A stretch of 64,000 nt of DNA from Butyriboletus loyo. Taxonomy: Eukaryota > Basidiomycota > Agaricomycetes > Boletales > Boletaceae. The stretch is from the NCBI GenBank assembly GCA_038093515.1, contig JBBPSI010000100.1, forward strand, positions 26,129-90,128, in the 5' to 3' direction. The notes beneath the pieces are model-generated. The model searched no databases. It was not told where the DNA came from and saw nothing but the letters and a program-made list of their open reading frames with translations. Of this stretch, positions 55,868 to 64,000 are shown piece after piece (within the stretch, counting starts at the first letter, position 1; every line of letters begins with the position of its first letter). The position numbers and the translations under genes were made by a program.

Positions 55868-56334
55868 TGTTACGAGACAACGATGTTATCAAGTCACACG
55901 AAGTTCCACTACTGTTGCAGTACTACACAGGTACTGGCGAGGTGTAATGAGGATAGCTCAAATCTTAATCTCTCAACTGTTGCCAGCGAATAAGACAAGT
56001 GGTTAAAGCTAGGGAATCCTAGCCTAACCACGAGCCCTTTTATATTGTACAAGGACGCGCACAGACCATGCTGTGCGTGTGAGGATTTACTATACATGGA
56101 TAGACTAAAGAAGAGAAGCGCAACGGTGATTAACCACACGAGGCGTGGGGATCAAAAAGAAGAGAAGTAAACGGAGATTAAATACATGTGTCGTGACATC
56201 GCTTAGTCAGCAGGAGATCACATGTAAGTTCCCACGATCACATGTGCTATGTCACGTGACCTTTGAAAGTGAAATCGACTAAGTCTGAATTGAAAGTGTA
56301 CGCAGTGTACGAATAAAATGTTATGATTATAACA
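55868..56334 (-). mobile_element. Solo LTR A6
   Basis: On plus it starts TGTTACGAGACAACG and ends GATTATAACA. Flanked by GCATG at 55863-55867 and 56335-56339. 467 bp. Keeps more CpG than A1 or A3. Confidence 0.9.
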
Positions 56335-56339
56335 GCATG

Positions 56340-56946
56340 CACAAATTCCCATTTTATTAGAGATTTCTGCTACAATATGATGCCTTATAGAATAAGAAAC
56401 ATATGTGGACACACAGAGTCATAGCCACTTTTCACTGGGGATGATGTCTGCTGAGTTGAGAACACAGTGGCATCCAGTGACATGAGAATATCTGCACAGG
56501 TTGATTATGTTTTGAGTAGAGTAAGAGTCTTGTAAATGAGTGACTTCTTGGTGTCTGGTATGCAACAGATTTGTTTGACACTATAGCCATGATACAGGGA
56601 GGGGATGTGAGCCTTGAGGTCAGCAGACACAACACAGGGCGGCATGAATGGTGAGTATGGGGTTGCAAATGTCGACCGCACTTACTCAGCTTGCAGCCCA
56701 CTCAGCTGCGCCCGGGGTCCTTTCCCGGCAGATTCCGAGGCGCGACTTTCTTCGATGCATTTTCTGCATTGATTTGAAAACCGCTGTAAGGTAACAGGTC
56801 ACTACAAACTCGCAGCTAGGCTGCGGAGTTGGAAGGTGATACATTTCAAGCGGCACCCGAAGTGTACAACCCGTAAACTCGCGAAGACCTGGCCGAAAAC
56901 AGCGTAAAGTTGGACTGAACATCAAGTACCCCTACAAGTCGCGTCC
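56340..56946. other. Right border of the transposon nest and QCR6 promoter
   Basis: To about 56,650 the sequence is still CpG-poor and unassigned. From about 56,670 it has host-like GC content, and it should contain the QCR6 promoter. Confidence 0.4.
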
Positions 56947-57568
56947 ATGAGTCTCTCGTCCTTTTTTTCATCCTTCTTGAACGTCGTCCACGCCGACGCA
57001 GAGGAGAAGGAGGAAGTTGCAGAGGCCACGCAGGCCGAGGAAGTTGCACAGCCGGAGGAGGAAGCAGAGGAGCCGGAAGACGTCAGTGAAACCCCCAGAA
57101 TTTAATTCTTTACCCTGCTTACACTTTTTTTCATCAGTTTCATCCAGTAATTCGTGACGAATGCAAAAGTTCAACCAAATGTGCACCTTTGGCGCGACAC
57201 TTTGAGCATTGTCAACAAAAGGTTTCGGCAGGTGAAGGCTACAAAGGCGAGGACTGCGTTGAGGAATTGTAAGTAACCCACATATCCATATTTTCTGTGT
57301 TGTAAGCTGATAGGTACTGGTGACAGATGTACGTTTTCGTCTCCCTTCTCTTCCTGGGTACCAGACTGACATGGCTCCAATTGCACTTGCTACGTCACGG
57401 AAGTCCAGTACGTGTTTTACAGATGATGCGTGTTTAAATATTAACCTTGACATACAAAGCATGATGCACTGTGTCGACGTATGTTATCTTGCTCTTATGG
57501 TACATACGACAGCTTCACATCTTCTACAGGCTTGTGCAGCACCAAAACTATTCACCAAGGTGAAGTAG
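56947..57568 (+). CDS. QCR6: Cytochrome bc1 complex subunit 6 (hinge protein)
   Basis: Acidic intermembrane-space subunit of complex III that helps cytochrome c docking. Exons 56947-57081, 57138-57268, 57460-57478 (19 nt) and 57530-57568 sum to 324 nt, 107 residues. MSLSSFFSSFLNVVHADAEE, a Glu-rich stretch, then FHPVIRDECKSSTKCAPLAR, HFEHCQQKVSAGEGYKGEDC, VEEF, MMHCVD and ACAAPKLFTKVK. The four Cys of the family's two disulfides are present. The 190-nt third gap is long for this genome and its left splice choice is the least certain part. TAG at 57566-57568. Confidence 0.92.
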
Positions 57569-59693
57569 GTAAATCACTAGTTATGACATTACGCTAGGTA
57601 GGAACCCTTCTTGCGCTTGAATTACAGATTTCTGACGCTGCGACAGATTAGATTTCTCACAAGCCTCACCCAAGGATGAAATACATCTTCGTTTCGTCCC
57701 CTTTGCCGTGATATTTATCAAGCAGTGAGATTGTATACGTCTTTCTCGTTGCGGCCGTTGTCCCTGCTCTTCACGATATTTGGAAAGCCAAACGACAGCA
57801 GACGCATGGTTGGTTTCCAGGCACTTGGTATGGGAAGTGCTACGCCCTTGTGTGATATCGTCATACTACTAGCTGTTTCCTGCATCAACCTTCATTGTTC
57901 AAGTCTGGTCTTGGCTCGCACGCCTGATGCTTACTCTGCTGTTAGCCGAGGTTTCTCTGGACTGCTTCGGGCGCGAGAGCTGTCCTGGCTACCGCCTATC
58001 ATTTTTATGTCCGATCGTGGTATGTCCGACCGTGAATTTTGGCGACAAATGCATGTATGGATCATATCCCACTCCCCTCAAAAATAAGATGATGCCATTT
58101 ACGTGACGTAGCGGCTCATGTAAAGACTCGAGATACCTGTCAGAAATAGTATGCTTGGGGGTCCTCGGAAGCCATGATACATATGTAGTATACTTACGTA
58201 GAACAACTTACATGCGGTGCGGCGGCTGTACCCATCAGCTGGTTCGGTTCAACCAGGCTAGATGTGGATCCAAAACGTTAGACCGCTTTCGCCCTCAGTT
58301 TCAAAATTACAGTACCATACCTAGTCCAGGTAAAACTAAGTAGTCCTGACCTGGCTTACTATGCGGAGTTCGTCTCAGATCTTCACTAGTCTCGGACCAG
58401 ACGTTCAAGAAAGTATCCGGCTAAATGTGTGCGAACACTTCAAGGACCCGAGCTTCTGAAATGACGCCAAAAATTGATGGTCCGAAACTAGATCTGACCT
58501 GAGCTGCACAAATGGTTGGAATCCACCTCGGACACATTCCTGCGATCAACTTCTCCACGTGTGACGGGGATAGCAGGGATAGGGATGGTATCAGAACCTA
58601 CTTGCTGTAGATAATGATGGCGGCAGCTTCATTGATCCGCCAAGTCGGTCCAGATGCGCTATCGAGAGGGTTTGGATTAGGCCTAGGAATGGTGTTATCT
58701 GTCCAGTCAACCACGGTAAACCCACAACTGAGTAGCACGACGCAAAGCGGTTCAACGTTTTGGTTCTAGCTGAAACGATCGAAGAGTTCCTTAGAAGACA
58801 TGATGATTTCACCACACCGGCGCCTAGAAGTACACGATCCCTTACTATTGAGCACCTATTAGGCTCTGAGTCTTCGCCCTCACTGATCGGTTCATGGCAG
58901 CTTCGTGATCCTGCGGGAACTTTCCATGGCGTCCGCGCTGATTGTTTTCACAGTGCATCATGTCTGGATGATAATGCGAATGATTGTTATCGTGACGAGT
59001 GAATAAACTTCTAGTATAAGACATGTGACTCGGTGCCAGTTGTTCGATTAGCCTTCCTGCGGTATTGCCCTTTGTGACAAGAACTCTGATCAGGGGCAGG
59101 CAAATAGCTACCGAGGCACGCCGTTGAAAGCGGAGTAACTCAGCTGTTCCTGCAAGGACCTAATTTTGAGGTTTCGTAGACTCTAGCACGCACAGAGACG
59201 GCGGCGACCGCGTTCGGGAGCACTCGAAAATCGTGAGCAGAGCCAGATCTCTTCGAGTCGAAACGGCGAAGGCTATCACCTTCGCTCCAAGTTGGACCGG
59301 GAGCGGGTGTGAATGACCGGATCCAAGAAAGAATCCGAGAACAGCAACGGATGAAATTTTAATTGTTTCATCTCCACCTTTGAGCTGTCAGTACAAATCA
59401 GTCTCGCATGCCAGCACAACTTGGAGTTATAAGCGCTTGTTCAATTCAAGGGCCGCCACGAATCTTGTTGTCCGCTCCATTCTGAATCATGGACTAGCCG
59501 GCAAATGCTTCACGTTCATGCTTGGCTAAACCGTGGCTACCGGCCGAAAGCGTTGTCATCTCCACGCATAGGTGCAACCAGTTTATCCCACCGGGATATA
59601 TAAATGCCTCGCACCATGTCAACCTACTTTTCCCGAGCGGCCGCCAACCTAACCGGACGTCCTTCTGCTTGTCAGCTCTAGCAACCTGGAGCC
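57569..59693. other. 2.1 kb without a supportable gene
   Basis: A 120-codon plus frame at 57725-58087 and others have no recognisable content. The last part is the OLE1 promoter, with TATA-like ggatatataaatg at about 59594-59606, 90 bp before the ATG. Confidence 0.4.
59594..59606 (+). promoter_or_regulatory. TATA box of the delta-9 desaturase gene
   Basis: ggatatataaatg, a strong TATA match about 90 bp before the start codon at 59694. Confidence 0.6.
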
Positions 59694-61318
59694 ATGTTTA
59701 GCCTCCGTGCCATCAAATCCCTTACAAAGGGCTTCCCCCCCATCACTGGCATCAGGTGGTTCAATCTCTCCATCCTGGTGATCACCCCTGCCGTGTCCCT
59801 CCATGGCTTATTTCATGTGCCAATGCTCACGAAAACGGTCATTTGGACTGCACTTTATTATATCTTCACTATGCTCGGTAAGCCTCGAGAAGTTCTCGCG
59901 CTCGTGCATTACTGACCAAAACGTCAAAGGTATCACCGCTGGTGAGCTGCAAGGGACTGCTGAGTCGACGTCAACGTAAAGACTTCTTTGACAGGTTATC
60001 ATCGTCTTTGGTCGCATAGGTCCTACGTAGCTTCTTACCCTCTTCAAGTATTTCTCATTCTCGCCGGTGCAAGCGCGGTCCAAGGATCTTGCTACTGGTG
60101 GGCCCGCCGCCATCGCTCTCATCATCGACACACCGATACGGACCTCGATCCTTATAATTCGGAAAGAGGCTTGCTATGGACCCACATCGGATGGGTCATA
60201 TTTGATACCGATCTCCGCCCAGGACCAGTCGATACGTCCGATTTGAAGAATGACCCGCTCGTGCAGTGGCAGCATCGCTGGTACTTTGTCATTTTGGCCA
60301 TTGTTGGTTATATCCTCCCAATGTGCATTCCCGGCTTGCTATATGGAGATTGGCGAGGTGGGTTTTACTTCGTGGGGGCACTCCGCATGACCGCTTGCCA
60401 TCATGTATGTCATCTTCCACACGCGAATCATCGCTCTGATTTTGATCACAGAGCACGTTTTGCATCAATTCTATTGCGCACTACATTGGAAGCACACCTT
60501 ACGATGACAAACATTCTCCTCGCGACCACCTCATCTCTGCAATCCTCACGATGGGCGAAGGGTACCACAACTTTCACCATCAGTTCCCCATGGATTATCG
60601 GTAAGAAGTTGCGTCTTCCCTTGTCTACAGTTCGCCTACGCGACTCTCGGTCTCTAGCAACGCGTTTCGCTGGTGGCAGTATGACCCAACTAAGTGGTTC
60701 ATTGCCATATGTCACTTCATTGGGTTCGCTTCCCATCTTCGGGTATTCCCTAGCAACGAGATCGAAAAGAGCGCCCTGACAATGAAGCTCAAGGCTCTCA
60801 AGGATGTCCAAGATTCAATCGCTTGGCCTATCCCACCCGACGAACTCCCCGTAGTGACGTGGGAGTCATGTATGTCAAGGTTTTCCCGCGCTTTCACACG
60901 CTAACCGAGGGATGTCGTAGTCCAAGAAGAGTCGAAATCACGCACATTGTTGCTGGTGTCAGGTTTCATTCATGATGTATCTTTGTTCGTAGACCAACAT
61001 CCGGGGGGCAAAGCCCTGTTGAGTCAGAACTCTGGCGAGGACATGACGGCTGCATTTTTCGGGGGAGTATATTCCCATTCACACGCTGCTCATAACGTGC
61101 GTTGTTACCTCACCATCCAACGTTTCTCTCTAATCGTGTTTCCCTCTGCCACGCGTACATTGGATTCAAATCTTTAGCTCTTAGCAATGATGCGAGTGGG
61201 AATCCTCGCAGGAGGCGTGGAAATGCCTGCGGAACATATCGTGCCACCAAGCCAACGGCTCGTTATCAGTGCCACAATCCCAAAGACACCCGACCTCACC
61301 CCCTCGACCCCAATGTGA
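59694..61318 (+). CDS. OLE1: Acyl-CoA delta-9 desaturase with C-terminal cytochrome b5 domain
   Basis: ER-membrane stearoyl-CoA desaturase that makes oleic and palmitoleic acid. Start [41 protein letters not shown] 12-nt exon (59930-59941) codes GITA between TML and GYHRLW, restoring the family motif [15 protein letters not shown] with histidine box 1. Box 2 [18 protein letters not shown] and box 3 [17 protein letters not shown] are intact. [20 protein letters not shown] follows, then the cytochrome b5 part [19 protein letters not shown] (heme His in HPGG; second His in SHSHAAHN). Ends [11 protein letters not shown] 61316-61318. Six introns, all GT-AG. The N-terminus is shorter than in yeast Ole1. 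Confidence 0.94.
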
Positions 61319-61638
61319 CATCCCGGGTAGAACTTTTTAGAAGCAGAAATTGACTTGTACACTCGCTACATTTGTTCTATGATCGGCTAACATCTAGCTA
61401 CCGTTACCAACAATTGGAAGTCACCCCAGCATTGTCGCGGCGCGGCCCAGAAAGGGTTTACAAACGAAAATACTGTATAACATGTTGCTTTTTTTTCGCC
61501 TGGGAAGCTCAAGTTGCATGTTCGTTCTATATATACATTTCTTACATACGAGACGTCGTGGAATACATGCTTGAAGATTTGATACATTACATAACACTGA
61601 GACAACGACTCTGCTGCATTTACTTACTCTTTGAGGGC
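61319..61638. other. Intergenic, convergent 3' ends
   Basis: 3' flanks of OLE1 (plus) and the NAD(P)-binding gene (minus). No gene seen. Confidence 0.4.
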
Positions 61639-62986
61639 CTACTCGAGAGTCTCGGGAAAACTGTCCGAGAGAGGCAATTTCTTGGTTTCGGTTGGTTCCC
61701 AACCCAGATTGTAAAGACGTTCAGGCTTCACAAACTGGCTCACCCCAAATAATGACCAGCCAGCTGGTGAAGATTAGATAACCAAGCATCCCTCCCTGTG
61801 AAGCTACTCATGACTTACGGTTGCCGAGAAGATCAACGACTTCAGCGGGCGGCTACCCCCTTGCTTGATGATACCTATTCTGAACAGATACTGTTCGAGA
61901 GAACGAGTCAAGTGAGCAATACCTCTTGAAGCACTCCCGTCGCCCATGAGGCTTGCCCATTCGCGGTATGTGATTCTAGGCTCCATGCTTGCCGCAAAGT
62001 CTGAGGATCACGGACGTGGATGTCAGTGTGGGTAGTCGACTGTCGACCGCAAAATAAAATACTTTCTTACAGAGACCTGCCTCTAGGGCGAGGTGCAGAC
62101 CCGTTGCGCAATCTTTGACATGAATGTTGTTCATCGCATTGGCGCCACCATATCCCCAAGTTCCGGCATAGCCAGTGTTCTGTATCACGCCAAGGCAAAC
62201 GCGGAGCCATTGCGTCGTTTTCTGGACACATTTCCCAAGGACCATTCACTTCCCATTCTCGGCTGTCGTCGTGAGCGAGTCCGCGTGTGCTTCCCTTGGC
62301 CAACACCATAAATCTACAGACGGTCCCTATCAAAATCCGCAACCCAGGACAAATCAATAGGAGGTCATACCTGGGCTGGGAAATAGATGATCGTACGAAC
62401 CGTATTTTCAGTACGTGATCCCGCTTCTACGATCCGTCCTCCAAAATGAAGGTATGTCATCCTGACGCACGTTATGTAAAGCGACTTACAGGTATGTCTG
62501 AGTCGAGGTGGGTGTTCGCCGGATCACATCTGAGATGGAGAGTATCTAGTATACCAGGAGCAACGATCGCTCGTTTACTCACTGTTTTAAATCCAGACCC
62601 GTTCCTTGACGTGCTCGGTGGTTTCACCTCTCGCATTATCGCTGACGATACCGCAACCGGACAAGTGAGTATAAAGGGGGGGGCTTTCCCGGGTTCTTTT
62701 TTGAGTTCGTCTCGAGTCCTGGAAGGGTCGCTTGTTGCCAGCCATGAACTTTCTCAAGAAACGTAGAGGAAATGAACGTACACGTAACGTTCGCAGGGTG
62801 GTCTGAACCCGCACAATTGATGACTATGTCAACTTTTGCAACTTGTTCCTTTCGCTCTGGGGTGGCGTTACGGAGAAGGGCGACAACATGCAACTGTGGG
62901 AGCTTCTCGTTCACCAACAATAAAAACAGAGAACCAAGGTAACCGGTGGCCCCCAGAAAGAAAATGGTCTGAGGTGGAGTAGACAT
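61639..62986 (-). pseudogene. NAD(P)-binding epimerase-like (extended SDR) gene with frameshift
   Basis: Start MSTPPQTIFFLGATGYLGSL (GxTGYxG Rossmann motif), VNEKLPQLHVVALLRNATPE, DIVINCAGSDHP, ATLPGLETNSKKNPGKPP, then LYTHLSGCGIVSDNARGE, RIVEAGSRTENTVRTIIYFP, NNIHVKDCATGLHLALEAGL, and after an intron FAASMEPRITYREWASLMGD, ending FVKPERLYNLGWEPTETKKL and TAG 61639-61641. At 62676-62683 a run of eight G (plus strand) shifts the frame by one between GKPP and LYTHLSGCG; seven would keep it open. About 30-40 residues usual between the NATPE and DIVINC parts also seem to be missing. Either a decayed gene or a homopolymer error plus mis-splicing on my part. Role unknown. Confidence 0.7.
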
Positions 62987-64000
62987 CTTCAGGTGAAGGA
63001 AGCGCGCTATGCCCTCAGAGATCAAGTACACCCCTGTTATATACGATTGCGACCATGTGTCGTACAAAACAGGAAAAATGACATTTTAATCATTAATGTA
63101 TTTTTATGGCTAACCGCTAAGTCAGTATTATCCGCCTCAGGGAACGTACTTACTCGTCACAAGACAATAATAGAGTGGGCTTATCGTCATTTATTATGGA
63201 GCCACTCTCGTCCAGTCCTTTGTATCCTTCAAAGATCGCCATCGCGTTGAGTCATGTGGTGTCTGCACATCAGCTAGTAACGAGAATCGGTATGAACGTG
63301 CATTGCGCAAAAGTAGCTTTGAGAATCACCAGCTACTTGCCCGAGGATCAAAGGGAGGAAGCAGGTGCACTTACGTGTCTATGAACCAGCGCCACACGCA
63401 GGGGGGAGTAAGCAACGGATTAGTGCATCAAAGCAAAGTGAAGGAGAGTCGTATTTCGCACGAACCATACTGTGCGTTGCTAAAATGACGCTATGCCGCC
63501 GTGAGGTGGATACCCGAGCGACTTGATGGCTAGCCTGTTGGAGATCATCACGAAGTTTCCGAGCTGAGACAGTTTACGTCAACGTGTGGTGGATGCATGC
63601 GTTGATCGCGGAACAGTGTCATCATCCAAGCCCACGATAGCCGTATCAGCTGAGTTTGCCCGATCTTGTCTCACTCACTATTCCGATCACCCGATTGATG
63701 GCGGTTGTAAAAAGGGCACCAAGGATGTTGTAGACTGCATGTGTAAGGGTGTCTCGACCTCATGCCATCGAAGTTCTTCTGTGAGCATCGGGCGAATTAC
63801 TCCGACGTGACTACCCTTACCTCATACAAATTGGAGCATCAATAACTTCTGATTCAAGGAAAGAATCGAAGGCAGAAACAACTTTCTTTTGACCTACCTA
63901 GGGGAGACTGGTGAAAAATACTCAAGTTTGGAAAGGTAAAAATCTGCTCCCTCGATTATTATCACTTGGGATGTTATGGGCCAGGGCCAGGCTTTAGCTG
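62987..64000. other. Right end, no supportable gene
   Basis: Short frames only. Contains the promoter side of the NAD(P)-binding gene. Confidence 0.4.

Noticed and set aside
47001..56334. CRISPR-like or satellite array, from the many similar repeats
   Set aside because: The repeats are 400-500-bp LTRs with target duplications in both orientations, not short regularly spaced repeats.
57725..58087. 120-codon plus frame
   Set aside because: No recognisable domain, and no supporting splice or promoter signal.

Overview
The window is nuclear DNA of a filamentous basidiomycete, most likely an agaricomycete. The genes carry many introns of about 50-60 nt and sometimes tiny exons. The products include a priA/CPL1-like Cys-rich secreted protein, a GH12 endoglucanase, a family of small secreted proteins I know mainly from agaricomycetes, and Plavaka-type and chromovirus transposable elements. 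I saw no rRNA, tRNA or CRISPR. All gene models come from reading frames and splice signals by eye, and all homology statements are from memory of the families.

Layout. 0-2.3 kb: the N-terminal part of a KIN4-like kinase (off the left edge) and an Snc/VAMP v-SNARE. 2.3-5.8 kb: no supportable gene. 5.8-7.9 kb: an MFS drug-type transporter. 9.6-13 kb: ribosomal protein eL24, GNA1 (UDP-GlcNAc synthesis) and a conserved fungal protein of unknown function. 13-22 kb: a cytoskeletal and signalling block with Ase1/PRC1, an internally duplicated secreted protein, a small unknown protein, calmodulin and WASP. 22-24 kb: UBR7/Mlo2. 24-30 kb: three same-strand, closely spaced enzymes (class V PLP enzyme, stand-alone HyuB-type hydrolase, FAD monooxygenase), the best candidate here for an undescribed metabolic system. 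30-37 kb: Rcf2, the priA-like protein, a small CsbD-like protein and a GH12 endoglucanase. 37-42 kb: Rax1, sharing a short divergent promoter with the complex I subunit NDUFA2/B8, then a membrane protein with a long disordered tail. 42-46.3 kb: a tandem pair of SMP-30-type lactonohydrolases, part of which looks gene-converted.

46.6-56.7 kb is a transposon nest unlike its surroundings, AT-rich and mostly CpG-poor. It holds solo LTRs with exact 5-bp target duplications, a chromovirus tail (chromodomain, polypurine tract, LTR), decayed gag, Plavaka remnants and a Tc1/mariner element. The Tc1 element sits inside an LTR and was itself hit by another LTR-like element. Comparison of two copies of one repeat shows CpG changed to TpG/CpA in the older copy, and four in-frame stops in gag are TGA where CGA is expected. 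Host genes resume at 56.9 kb with QCR6, an OLE1-type delta-9 desaturase with cytochrome b5 tail, and an NAD(P)-binding epimerase-like gene with a frameshift at a G8 run. The last kilobase has no supportable gene.
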